From Anaeramoeba flamelloides (lineage: Eukaryota; Metamonada; Anaeramoebidae), in assembly GCA_027625915.1 (NCBI GenBank), contig JANTQA010000019.1, forward strand, positions 5,001-69,000: a stretch of 64,000 nt of DNA, written 5' to 3'. Within the stretch, counting starts at the first letter, position 1; every line of letters begins with the position of its first letter. Of the stretch, positions 28,485 through 40,823 are shown in pieces. The position numbers and the translations under genes are program-made. The notes below the pieces were generated by a model. It made no database searches and had not been told where the DNA came from. It saw only the letters and a program-made list of their open reading frames with translations.

Positions 28485-29953
28485 GTAAGGGGGTGGGTAC
28501 ATTTTTCAATTTTTGAGTTTCACCATTTATGTGAAACTGAATTCTTCAATTCGTTTATTTATCCAAATACATTGATATTTTAATAAATACTAGAGCGGAA
28601 TATATTCATAGTATAAGATATTTTAATACCAACAAAAAAAACGGCAATCCAAAAATATTAAAAAAATTGATCAAAAAAAATAAATAAAGATCCTTTATTA
28701 CTTGACCTTATCTATAAAATTTTATACAATTACTTATTCTTTATTTGGTTTTATTTTTAATTCTTTATGAAAATAATTTTGTTTGGAAAATTTTTGATAA
28801 ACAAATTACTTTTTATTTCTAAATTATTTCAAAAATGAATTTAAAAATCCTATTTTCAATAATGTCATCTAATTCTGTGTTTTAGTTCAGAAAATCAGAG
28901 CTATTTTTAATACTTCATGAGAATAAGGGTTTATTTGATAAATTCGTTTGATTTCATAATTACTGCTATTTTTAAATTAATAAATGAAAATTTTTATTTC
29001 AATTTCCAAAATGAATATTAATGATTATTGTTCCAACCAAATTAACAGAGTAAAAATTTGGTCTTAGAGTTCACAAAGGAAGTTTAGTTTAATGTCTAAA
29101 AATATCATTTCTAAACGATGTTGTTAGATCTTTGGATTTTCTTCAACTTATAAACGAGAAAAATATTTTCGAATGTGAACTAAAAAATTTCATTTTTTAA
29201 TTGCAAAATAATAGTATTTAGTTTTCATAAAATGAGAACTCAAAATAATTCAGAATCTGATTTAAATTTTCTTCTTGAATTTTTCAATTATTTCGATTTG
29301 AATCTTTTGTAACTCTTTTTTGATTCCAAGAATTCAACCCCTCTATTATGTTTTTTGAAATAATATTCTTTGTTTTGGCTTTGTTTGATAAAAATATTTG
29401 AAAAAAAAATTTAGAAAGCAAATTTGTAAAAAAATGTTTTCGAAATAATAATAAATAGTAATGGGGCTAGAAATTCAAGGATAAAAATAGTTTGTATTCA
29501 AGTAAATTAAGAAGATAAAGAAAACCAATCTTCGAAAATAGGCTTTTATCGATTTTTTTATTTCATTCTTGATTTCAACAAATGTATTTGGAATGGTGAT
29601 CTTTTGTGTTTGGTCTTCTAAAGGAAAATATTTGTTTCAAATGCACACCCTTTCAGGTCTATTTTTTTGGGTTTACTGTTTGATTAATTTCAATCGTTCG
29701 TATAAACACATTTCAAGATCCAAAAACAAATTTAATTAAACCAAAAATTGAATCAAAAAAAATGATGTTCAAAAAATTGAAAAATGAAAGATTCAACTCG
29801 GAAATACTTTGATTCTTTTCAGGAATAGACTAGCAAATGATGTTTTTGGTTCCAAAGTTTCAATATCTGGTGGCACTCCATAAAAATATTTTTTTCAGTA
29901 TGTTTCACACTATTAAAATTTTTCAAAATGGTAAAATGTGCTTACTTCCTTAA
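28485..29953 (+). mobile_element. Element A, copy 2, carrying an insertion of L
   Basis: Starts GTAAGGGGGTGGGTACATTT and ends at TTAA with the complement of TTAAGGAAGTAAGCACATTT. It is colinear with the copy at 3517 over its whole length apart from an extra 246 bp (28966-29211) that is element L. Net length about 1.22 kb agrees with copy 1. No transposase is visible. Confidence 0.7.
28966..29211 (+). mobile_element. Element L, copy 1, nested in A
   Basis: 246 bp with the same order of blocks as the copy at 40439-40686 (AATAAATGAAAATTTTTATT, AAAATTTGGTCTTAGAGTT, GATCTTTGG, TTCAACTTATAAA, GAATGTGAACTAAAAAAT). Terminal repeats end in TTAATTGCAAAATAA. It is absent from A copies 1 and 3. Confidence 0.65.
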
Positions 29954-31794
29954 GAAAATATATTGATTAATTAGTTTTCTTTCAGACGGATATCAACAAT
30001 TCTTTGATGTTTATTGTTCTATTTATTTCTTATTTTTTCTTAAAAGGTTATTTAGATAAAATAATTGATATTTGAAAAAAATGTTTTTTTTTGGATACTA
30101 CTTTGGCAGAAACAGAGTTTATTAATAACATATTATTGAATCTGTAAAAAAAATCTAAATAAAATTTTATAAATTTCGATAAATAAAAGATAATAACAAC
30201 ACCCTCATATATAAATAATCATAACAATAATTATTTTGTTTTTTAAATATTGTAAAATGCTTAAATTTCTCCAAATTTATATAATTGCATTTTCTTAAAA
30301 TACAATCAATTTAATTTGATTTAGTCTAATTTGTGCTTATTTTATAACCCTCTACATTTGATAAAGTAAGGATAATGTAAAATTCTTTTAATAAAAAAAA
30401 ACTCATTGAAGAAATGAAAAAAAAGAAAAAAATAAAAAAAAAAAAAATCTTCAAGATCTCAAATAGAACAAAGAGTGAAACTTCAAAAAAAAACTTAGTT
30501 TTATTAAAAATTATTAGCAAGGCCGTTGTTTATTTTGAAAATTGAGTATTTCTCTTGAACATTATTTGTGTAAAAATTTGCTCATTTTTTAATGTTAGTT
30601 TTTAGAAATCTATTGGGTCTCACAGATTGGTTGGCTTTTCCTTAGTATTAGATCAAAAAATTACCAATTTTTTTTTACAATTTCGAATATTTATTTTTCA
30701 CCTTAATTACTCAACCATGAAGGTCCGGTCAAGAGAAATTTTTTTTTTTTTCCAATTAGAATAAAAACTTTTTTTATTTATTTTCTAGTTTTTTGTTTTG
30801 ATTTTTTTTTCCACAAAAAAAGATTTTTATTCAATTTATTTTTAGATGAACAGTATACATTTCCCAGCATAAGTTTTTGTGTCTTGGAGAATACTTAATC
30901 TAAACAGCACAAATGCATTTCATTATGTAATGCTTATAGTCGTTTTAGAAATAATTTTTTCGTGATCAATTTTTTTTACTAGAACTTATTCATTTGAGAA
31001 ATAAATTGGAAAACTTGAATAGCCCTCGATTCTTCTTGTCTTTTTATCAATTATTAAACTTCTAATTTTTTATAAAAAAAAAATTCTTTTAAAAAAAGTT
31101 GAGAATAAAAATTACAAATTTGTTAAAAAAAATTTTTTCCAAATAGAATTAACTTTAAAAAACTTTTATTTTCTTTTGTAATTCTCAAGAAATAAATCAC
31201 AAACGAAGTTCAAATTGTTTTATTTTACGGCCGTTCCTCAATTTTAATGATACACTTCAGAAAATATTTTGTATTTAAAAGAAAAGAGCAGCAATATGTG
31301 GAATATGAAGTGAATAGTTCAAGTTGTAAAAAAATTGATAATTTTTTATCACCCTTTTTTATGTGTTAAAACAATTCTTTTGGAAGAAATGTTTCAATAC
31401 AAAACTCTCCAAAGAATATTGAAAAAGTTTACCCTCGAATCTCTTTAAATTTGACAAAAATTAATATCTTTTATTCTAAAAAATTCAATCCGAGCTAATT
31501 TGGCAAAAGGAAAATACTCTACTCTTTTTTTGGTAACTCATTTCTGATTTGAATTCTTTATTGTTTGTTTAGTATTAATTTGGGTTGTTGTAATTCTAAA
31601 TTATCTTTATAATTTTTTATAAAGTCTTTTAAAATTGCTTAAATTTCGAAATTGTATCGACAAAAGATTCGGAAACGGGCAATTTCAATTTCTTAATTTG
31701 ATCTAAACCGGAATTAACTTTTTTTTTTTTCATTTTTTTCTAAACAAGTTAATTTTTAGAGACTTTTTTGCATTTATTAAATATAAAATCGAAA
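29954..31794. other. Intergenic spacer upstream of Ras
   Basis: No gene seen. Contains repeat P copy 2 (about 30326-30670) and, at 29970-30140, a block resembling 2505-2680. The last 100 bp must include the Ras promoter and 5' UTR; I see no distinct motif. Confidence 0.45.
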
Positions 31795-32800
31795 ATGACT
31801 GAAGGAACATCAGACGTTGAAACCTATAAAATTGTTATTATTGGAGGCGGTTCAGGTAATTATTTACACATTATTTAAAATCCTTTTTCTTTTTTGCAAA
31901 TACTCAATTTTATTTTGTTTTTTGTTATTTATTTTATTTTTATTTTTTGCAACAATTTTTCTCTTTGTATACTTACAGTTGGAAAATCTTGTCTTACCGT
32001 CAGATTTTTACAAGGAAGATTTATTCAAGATTACGATCCCACTATTGGTAATTTTATTCTTTTTATTTTCTTTCTCAAATAATTTTTTTTTTTACTTAAA
32101 TCATTCATTCTTTTTTTATTTTTTTTTTTTTTTCTTCCTTTTTCAATTTGCACAAAAAAATTAAATTTTTCTTGTCTTTTCTTTTCTTTTATTTCTCAAA
32201 AACAAATTTGCAAAAAACCAAAAAAACCAAAAAAACCAAAAAACAAAAAAAACTAAAAAACTAAAAAACCAAAAAAACAAAAAAACAAAAATCACAATTT
32301 TAAAATAAAAAGAGGAAAGTTATAAAAAAAAGATCACAATTGATGAAAAGCCATGCATGCTTGAAATTATTGATACTGCAGGACAGGAAGAATATAGATC
32401 TGTGAGAGACAAATACATTCGAATTGGGGAAGCATTTCTTTTAGTCTTTTCAATTATTTCAAGGGCAAGTTACACGGAAGCTAGAAACTTACACGAAGCA
32501 ATTCGAAGGGCAAAAAACTTCCAAGCAGTACCTGTTGTCACTGTTGCTAACAAAGCCGATCTTGATGAAGAAAGGCTGGTTTCGAGAGAAGAAGGCGAAA
32601 CCTTGGCCAAAAAGTATAACAGCCAATATTACGAGACCTCTGCTAAGAATGGAAGCAATGTAACAGAATGCTTTGAATCTCTTGTCAGGGAAGTTAGAAA
32701 TTTAAAAGCTCAACAAAGCCAACAGAACCCCGAAGAAAATAAGCAAGACGAAAAGAACAAAGACACAGATTCAAAAGGTGGTTGTTGTATCATCCTTTAA
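31795..32800 (+). CDS. Ras-family small GTPase, three exons
   Basis: A membrane-anchored GTP switch. Exons 31795-31855, 31979-32047 and 32313-32800 (phases 1 and 1) give 205 residues. G1 P-loop GGGSVGKS (17-24) is cut by intron 1 after the G of the Val codon. The effector loop reads DYDPTIEESYKK, rebuilt across intron 2; G3 is DTAGQEEYRSVRDKY; G4 is NKAD; G5 is ETSAKN. The tail is Gln/Lys/Asp-rich and ends GGCCIIL, a CaaX box with Leu last, predicting geranylgeranylation, with a second Cys beside it. The catalytic Gln is present. The position equivalent to mammalian Gly13 is Ser, while Gly12 is kept. Intron 2 holds a CCAAAAAA-type simple repeat (32210-32290). ATG at 31795 is the only start in frame with the P-loop. 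Ras proper or a Ras-like/Rap-like paralogue cannot be separated by eye. Confidence 0.95.
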
Positions 32801-34951
32801 ATAAAATCAAACCAAATTCAAAAAAAAAAAAAAAAATTAAAATTAAAATGCTCGGGTTGTTTTAAAAAAGAAGAAACTTTATCTTTCTAAACGAATTTGT
32901 TTGAAACAGATTACATTTAAACAAAACAATTTTAAGACTTCTTTTAGAAACATAAAAGTTTTCTCAAAATTAGAACAACTCTCTTAAATTATTTTTTTAT
33001 TATTTATTTAATTATTGTTTTTGCCAGATAAGTAAAAGTGAAAATTTTGATTTTTCTTTTTTTTTAAAAAAAAATAAAAACAATCAAAACAACATAACTC
33101 TTCCTTACTGAAAACACTATTTGTTCTTTCTTTTGAATTTTTTTTTTTTTTTTTGTTCCTACTCTCATTTTGCAATTAATAAATGAAAATTTTTATTTCA
33201 ATTCCCAAATATTTTTGTAATTATTGTTATTTGAAAAACTGCATAGATCTTTACAAAATCAATTAGAAATGATAATTTTAGAGGTTTAATCCGGCTTTTC
33301 CTTATTGGTCTTTTGAGATAAAATTTATATTTTTTTTATTTGTTTTTATTGGTATATTTGGCTTTGTATATATTGCTGCAAAATAAAAAAAATCAAATTT
33401 TGTTCTCAATAAGTTTTATTAATCTTGAGATTTGTTCAAGAAGATATGAATAAATAATAATAACCAACCAGAGAAACTCATTTGGTGCTAATTTTAATTT
33501 TCTGTCATTAATTACTTCTTTTTCTCAATAAATAAATTGTATACTGTTTTCCAATTTTTTGAATCTTTGGATACCTAAGATAGAATTCTAGATCCTACAC
33601 CCCCCCTCCCCACCAGTCATAAAAAGTTTTGTAATACTTAAAACAACCTTAAAATCAAAAATCCAAAATCAAATAATAGGAAGAAAATAGTTTTCAATTG
33701 GTTTTTTTTTTGTTGAAGAATATATTCAATTATTTAAATAAATTTTTGATTTGTGTTCTAAATTGTGGAATAGAGTTCACTAATTATTGTGTTATTTTTA
33801 GACAAAGTACCTTTGTTGAATTAGTTCTTTCATTTCGTGAACTTTTTGATTTAATTTAAAAACAACTTCAAATTTGTTTTTTCTTAGTTTTTTTTTTATA
33901 ATACTTTTTATTTGAAACAAAACCTATTATATCAGAATGTTTTTTTCCTTCACTTTGTGTTTATTAACCAAATTTATTTTAATTTTTTCTTTATATTTTA
34001 AAAAATAAAAGTAAAAAAATCAGAAAATTATAAAAAAGCAAAAATTTATAATAAATTAAATTCTTTTTATTAGACTAATAATTAACTAAAAAGGGGTGGA
34101 TGGATTATCAAGCAATAAAATGTAAAAAAGTTAAAAATTGAAATTGTCTTTGGAATATTTTTTTTATGAAAAATATTAAAAAAAAAAAGACAAAAATAAA
34201 CAGAATACATTTACAATTTTTAATAGAATGTTTATAAACAAATTTCAAATTATTTTTTTAAATATAACAAGACAGTATTATCTTTTGAATATTTCCTTCT
34301 TTTTTTTTTTTAAAAAAAAGAAAATTTAGTTTCGATTTTTATATTTATCTTTTATTTATATTTTAGCATCCTTTGAGTGTCACCAATAAAAATATAAAAT
34401 ACATTTAAGTTTTATCAAATTTGTATTGTTTCTTGAATTTTTTTTTTTTTTAATAATACCTGTTTTTTTTCAAATTGTAATTTTTGTAAATTGATACAAA
34501 ATTTCGTTTAATCCCAAATATATAGAATTTTAAAGTCTTTAATTTTTTTTTATATCGAATTACTTTACCGATTAATTTTAAATATTTCAATTTTTTTCTC
34601 TATTAATTTATGAAGCTTTGTCATTTTTTGATTTATGCAGTATCAAATCGTAAAATTGATAGATTTAGACTATTTCTTGATATTAAAAATTTTTAAAAAT
34701 AATGATTACTTAATAATTTAGATATTTTGTTTTACAAAGAGAATAAATTTTAGATTTTTACTGAAAGTTTACAAAAGATCAAAAAAAAGGTATTTATAAT
34801 TTTTTTTTGGTCTTATTGGATTTTAAAATTTTACATTCTCTTTTTGTAAAACAAAAAAGAAAAGAAAAATTAAATTAAATTATATTTTATAAGATTTTTT
34901 CATCTTTATTTTCAAAAAATTATTTTAAAATACTATATTTACTTGAAAAAA
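32801..34951. other. Intergenic spacer
   Basis: No gene supported. A fragment of element L starts at 33168 (TTTTGCAATTAATAAATGAA) and a block like the H tail lies at 33490-33540. A C-run (CACCCCCCCTCCCCACC) occurs at 33598. Confidence 0.45.
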
Positions 34952-37900
34952 ATGAAATTAGATCAATTATCAGGTAATAGGAATTAATTTTTATTTTTTA
35001 TTTAAATTTTATAAATAATAAGGAATTTTTTTCTATAAAATCTATCAAATAAAAGTTTATAAATATAGAATTAAGAATATAAACTGAATAAAAAAGAGGC
35101 AAAGGTAAAAAATTTTCTATATAAGAACAAAAGATAACCCATTTTTTTGGCCCAGTTGATCAATTTTTTAAATTATTTTGAATTTCACTTTTTGTCTTGT
35201 ATAGAAATATAAACTCCTTTTCAGTAAAAGGGGTCCCATTTTTATTGAAAAAATAGAACATATTCTATGTTTTAATTCAATATTCTTATCAAAATAAAAT
35301 TTCCAATTTTAGTATAAAAATCATTATTTCTCATTTTGTAATTTTTTTTTTTGTTTTTTGATTATTGCTTTTGTGTTTTTGTTTTATTTATTTATTTTCT
35401 TCTTTTCTTTTTTATTTTTTTTTTCAAAAAGTCAATTTGAAAAAAAAAAATGTTTGAAAGATCCAAATTAACATTTAGAAAAGCAAGGTTTTCTATTTTT
35501 TTTTTTTAAATTAATATATGGAAATTAAAAAATCTTATTGTCAAAAATTTTAATTTTCAAAAGAAATTGAGAAAATTAGTACAAAACTTTCCTACTAAAT
35601 TGTCCCAAAAAATTTTTAAAAGACATTTTATTATTTTGAAATTTATGGTTAATATGATTATTATTATTATTTAGAGAAAGAGGCAATTAAAGAAAATTTG
35701 TCAAATAAAAAAAAGAGAAGAAAAAAAAATAATTAAAATATATATAAAAAATAATATTATCATTTTCATGCCCCAGTAGAAACTATCTCTGTCCTGAATA
35801 CACAGGAGGAGTAAAAACATGATAGAAAGATCATCCAAAACAGATAAAAATAACACAACCGGTGATTGATAATTGGTATTCCACTACTCTCAGAGTGGGG
35901 GTATTATATTTATTGTTTATAGAGCTATTTCATTTATGATAATGACTCTCATTTGTAGTTTCTTATTTATCTTATTTTCTAAACAACCTTAGTTAAGTTG
36001 CTTCTTAAAAAAAAGTGTATTTTTTATTTTTAGCTTGGTCTATTTGAGTAAGATGAAATTTATAATATTAGTACACACACTCCCCTATATTTATTAAAAT
36101 ATTCGTTTACACAGCTAAAGAAACTATTAAAATTATTCAATTTCTCGGAATCAAGATACCCAAAATCTGTAAAATGAATCTTCCCCCAAAAGTGAAACGC
36201 AGTTTCATTAAAAAATCAAAGGAATTTAGTGTTCTTTGGGATATCTCAACCAATTTCAGTAATTTTAATTTTTATTCTTCAAAATTCTACCCATATTTAT
36301 GGTTCTCTATATGATAATAATTAATTCTTAAATGTGGCAATGTTAACCACTTGGAAGTCTAAAATAAAAGTATGTTATTATAGGATCAAAATAATTATAA
36401 TGCCCTGCCGTTTAAACCACTCACAAAAAATATATTATTAAATTATTATTGAAGATGATCTAATCAATTAAAAATACTTCTTATATTCAAAAAACAATTT
36501 AAAAATTTTTGAAAATCATCTGGTTTTTGAGATAAATTTAAAAGTTCAAATAATCAATTTGAAGACATTTCAATTGAAAAAAATCTCTTTCTTAAATTTT
36601 TTCTCACAATACCGATTGGTTGATAAAAAATTAAAAATTTTAAAAAAAATATATAATTAAATCAAAGATAATTTTGAGAAATTTTCTTTACATAATGGAA
36701 ATATATTGATGTTATAACTAGATTTAAACAAATTAAACAAAAATAATCATACATTGAAGTTTAAATTATGAAAAATTATTGAATAATTCTTGAAATTAAA
36801 AGATGAAAAAATAATTACCAATCAAGGGACTAAATATAAATTTTTCAATACCTAAATTAGCCTTATTTCTGGTTTCTTTCTTTAGAGAAATTTGAAAAAG
36901 GAATATCAAAAAACTGTCCAAAAATTAAAATTTTTAATTATGATCCGTTGTATAAAATCTAATAATATATAGTCAAAAAATATTTCGAATAGCTTTCCTG
37001 GACGAGTTTGAAGTTTACAGAACTTATTCTATTCCCCCGAATTACAACCAATTACAACATACTTTAATTCGAAACCTATCAAATGTTAAAATCACAACTT
37101 CCACAAAAATAATATGATTATTTGTACACCTTTTAAAAAACCTTATTCTTAGAATTAATAAACAGAGTTTAGTCTTATTAAAAAGATACTCATTAAAAGA
37201 ACCCATTATTGATTTTTTAAAAAGCCACCCTTCAATAATTTTGTTTCATTTTTTACCATTTTCTTCTTTTCAATTATTAATGAATGATCCGTTATATTCA
37301 TCAATGTTAATTGAGTTTTGTTGTGTTCTTGAAATGGATCAAGAACTCACACATATTTTACAGACACTCACTTATGATACTTATCGAAATCTTTTTGTAC
37401 CAACACACACTAAAAAAATATTGGCACTGTTCCAAATCTCCAGGCTCACAAAACATAGCAATTTCAACAAAATTAAAAACCAATTGGCTTTTCTAGATAA
37501 CGTTGAACAATTAGTCTTGATTTACGAATATGTAAAATCTTTACTTTAAGCAACTTTTTCTTCTCGAGTTTATTAATTGTCTTTTTTTCTTTGTTTTCAA
37601 ACACAAATCTTTTCTTTCTTTTTCAAAAGTATCTCTTGAAATTTCTACTTGAGAAAAAAAAAGGTCTGTCAACCAAAAAAAAGCGAATCCAAAAAGTCTA
37701 TGACAAACTCTTACCCGAGCAAATTACATTGTTAAGAGAAAGATTGTCTCAAGAAAATGTTACCAACAAACACCAAACAGAAAAATTAATAAAAAAATCA
37801 AAAAAAGAAGTCCATTCTTTCATAAAACATCACAAGAAGAAAACCTTTTCCAAAAAGAATTTGAAAAACAAAAAAAAAACTTTAAAAGAAAAATTCTTGC

Positions 37901-39285
37901 AAATTAAAACAAATTCATTGAACGAATTAAAAAAATTTAAACAAATAACATTAATCAAAGGTCAACAAAATCTGTTAGAACTCACCAAAACCGAATTTCT
38001 TGACACAATTCTCAATCATAATTTAACGGATCAAAAAAGCCCCAACCTAAATGAAAAAAGTGTTAATGGGGATGAGGATCTTGATCAAAATATATTTAAC
38101 AGTTCTCGAAATAAAAAGGCAACACCACCAATTGGGGATGTAAAATCCAAAAGAACTGAACAAGACAGAGAATCCAGTTTAATTTTTGGTTTTGACCCCC
38201 AAAAAAATATCCAATTAACTGTTGTTGAAACTCAAAGAAGCCAAGCAGGGATTGACAATTTTCATAATGATAATAATAATGATAATATTAATAATATTAA
38301 CAATATAAATGAAGATAATGACGAAGAAAATGAAAAGGGAAATGTTCAGGAAAATTTTCACAACAATGGAAATGAAGATAATTCTATCGAAAATTTAGAT
38401 GAAGGAATATCCCTTGGAAACGTTTCCCAGATTGATGATCTCGATTTGTCAAGCAGACAACAAAATCCAAGGATTAGAAAAAATATTGAAAGTCATTTTC
38501 CGTACAATAAAAAAAAAAGGACAAATGATGGTATACTAAAACAAAATAATCTTGTGTCAACAAATTTTTACAATATACTAAAACAACAAGAAACCATCAT
38601 TGGGAATAATTTTAATGATCAAAATAATAACTTAAATAATAATTACAATTATTTAGATTTTAATATCGAGAAGGAATTGGAAGAAGGAAATGAAAATGAA
38701 AATGGAAATGGAAATGATCTTGATATTGGGAGTGAATATGATGAATATTTAGAATATGATAGCAATAAGTACAATGATGATAATCAAAATAATATTTTGA
38801 GAAATGTTAATCAAAATACAACTAAACAAAATATTGGATTTATCCCATTATCTTCAAAGGATTCTTTGTATTCTGATGACACAGATTCTATTCCAAGTAA
38901 AATTCCCGTTTTTGAAATGCCACAGTTTACAAAATATAAAACATTTAAAGAAATTGAAGAAGAAATAAAACAAAAGGAGAAAAAAAAACGTTCAAAACGG
39001 AAAAAAACTCGCCAAAAAAAAATAAGAAAATCTAAAAATACCAAAAGAAGAAGGAATAGAAAAAGATATTCTAATGATCATAAAAAATCAAAAAATATAC
39101 AAAAGATTAAATGGAATAAACACGATATATCCAAATTGAAAAAAGCTGTAAAATTGTTTGGTAAAGATAATTGGTCAAATATTTCAAAAAATACCATTTT
39201 TAAAACAGAAAAAACACAATACGAAATTCAAGAAATGTGGAAACAGTTGAAAAGAAAAAAGAAAGGGGGTAGAAAAAGGAATTAA
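34952..39285 (+). CDS. SANT/Myb-domain DNA-binding protein, telobox-like; five-exon model
   Basis: Model: 34952-34973, 36115-36258, 36886-36949, 37153-37531, 37630-39285; all junction phases agree and give 754 residues. It starts MKLDQLSAKETIKIIQFLGI; the middle (37153-37700) is a helical Leu/Phe-rich domain (DFLKSHPSIILFHFLPFSSF; LTYDTYRNLFVPTHTKKILA) followed by a Lys-rich coiled region and an Asn/Asp/Glu-rich low-complexity stretch. The last 100 residues are a basic cluster (KKTRQKKIRKSKNTKRRRNR) and one SANT/Myb repeat: IKWNKHDISKLKKAVKLFG, KDNWSNISKNTIF, QEMWKQLKRKKKG, with three Trp at the usual spacing. A single C-terminal Myb after an N-terminal helical domain is the layout of TRF/telobox proteins, where the third helix reads like VDLKDKWRNLKK; here it is YEIQEMWKQLKR. 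Exons 4-5 are secure; the first three are inferred from splice signals and phase. The first intron carries elements G and H. Confidence 0.7.
35209..36064 (+). mobile_element. Element G, copy 1, with an H insertion
   Basis: Ends are ATAAACTCCTTTTCAGTAAA / AGGGGTCCC and the complement of a diverged version (TATAAATTTCATCTTACTCA). The better preserved second copy at 50073-50635 has matching inverted ends. The extra length here is explained by element H (35767-35901 plus AT-rich flanks). Lies in intron 1 of the SANT-protein model. Confidence 0.65.
35767..35901 (-). mobile_element. Element H core, copy 2, nested in G
   Basis: Complement reads CCCCCACTCTGAGAGTAGTG ... ACTCCTCCTGTGTATTCAGG ... CATGAAAATGAT, matching the core at 26195-26335 with roughly 75-80% identity by eye. 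The tail block (TTTCTTCTCTTTTTTTTATT) also matches, so the full inserted unit probably reaches back to about 35650. Confidence 0.65.
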
Positions 39286-39844
39286 CAAACAGAAAAGTAA
39301 GTTATTTATATTACGTTAAGAAAGGGAATAGAAAAGAATAACAAAATAATGTTAATAAATAAATAATGAAAGGGTGTATATATATATATATATACCCCTT
39401 AGAACTCCAAATAACCTAATTGACTTTTAAATAATATTTTTTTTTAAATTGTTATGAAAAGATTCAAAGATTTAGAATTTATAACTAATTATCTTTGAAA
39501 GAAAATTTTAAAATTAAAAATTATATAAGAGTCTAATAAAAAATAAAGTTTGAAAAATAAGTTTCAACATTTGGAAAATTTTTCTTGATTATTGTAATTT
39601 CAATATTTTTCATCAAAATTTTCTCAAAAAAAAAATATTTTTTTTTAATTGAAAAGTTTGTACAAAATCAAATACTTCCTAGTTTTAATTTTTAAAGTAC
39701 ATTATTCTTTACTTGGAAACTTTTTTGAAATTTTCCGCTCCAACATGATTTAATATATTTTTACAAATAATTTTTTGATTATAAAAGATATTTTGACATC
39801 ACATGGAACTTTTGTTTTATCCATTAATTACCACTCGATAGAAA

Positions 39845-39889
<45 letters not shown>

Positions 39890-40438
39890 TAGAAAATGAT
39901 TTTCTAAAAATAATAATTAATTCATTTAAAAAAAATAATATTTTTTATTGTAAAAGACAAAAGTTTTTTAACACATAATTTTTCAAATTTAAATTTTTTT
40001 TCCAACATCTCTGTGTCAGATTAATAAATATTGTTTTTTTTTAAATTATAATTATTTTTTGATTTTGGACTTTTTTAAAATCTAGACATAAAATAAACAA
40101 TATTTTTGAATAAGAGAGTATAGATAAAAAATTTTTTTTTAAAATATAAGAATTAATTTAGATTGAACAATACAATTCAAACAAAGTTTTATTTCAAATT
40201 TTTACAAACTACAAAATTCAATATAAAATATACTTAGTTATGAAGATTATTTTATTATCTTTTAATAATATTTAAAATTTATTTTATATTTTTTACATTT
40301 ATTTGGGTTGATTATTTTATCTATTAAAAAAAATTGAATTTTATTCCAATGATAATAAATGAAATTATTTTACAATTTTTTTTTTTTTTTGTTTTTTGTA
40401 TATTTGTTGATTTTTTTTTTTAAAAAAATTAATTACTG
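39286..40438. other. Intergenic spacer
   Basis: No gene seen; (TA)n runs at 39379-39394 and 39848-39878. Confidence 0.5.
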
Positions 40439-40686
40439 TTATTTTCCAATTAATAAATGAAAATTTTTATTTCAATTTTCTAAAATGAATATTAATTATT
40501 ACTGTTACAATCAAATTAATTGAGTAAAAATTTAGTCTTAGAGTTAACTAAGGAAGTTTATATTATTCTCTAAAACTTTCATTTCTAAATGTTGTCGAAA
40601 AGATCTTTGGTTTTACTTCAACTTATAAATTAGAAAAATATTTCTGGATGTGAACTAAAAAATGTGATTTTTTAATTGGAAAATAA
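40439..40686 (+). mobile_element. Element L, copy 2
   Basis: 248 bp bounded by a perfect 15-bp inverted repeat, TTATTTTCCAATTAA at the left and TTAATTGGAAAATAA at the right. Same block order as the copy inside A at 28966. No coding capacity: a small MITE. Confidence 0.75.
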
Positions 40687-40823
40687 AAGTATCAGAATAT
40701 TTTCCATCTCCAAAAACATTAAACGATTTTACTTTGGTATCAAGAAAAATAGTTACAAAAAATATCACTATTTTTTTTATAAGATCAGATATAAATACAA
40801 GAAGATAATTTGATGATAAAAAA

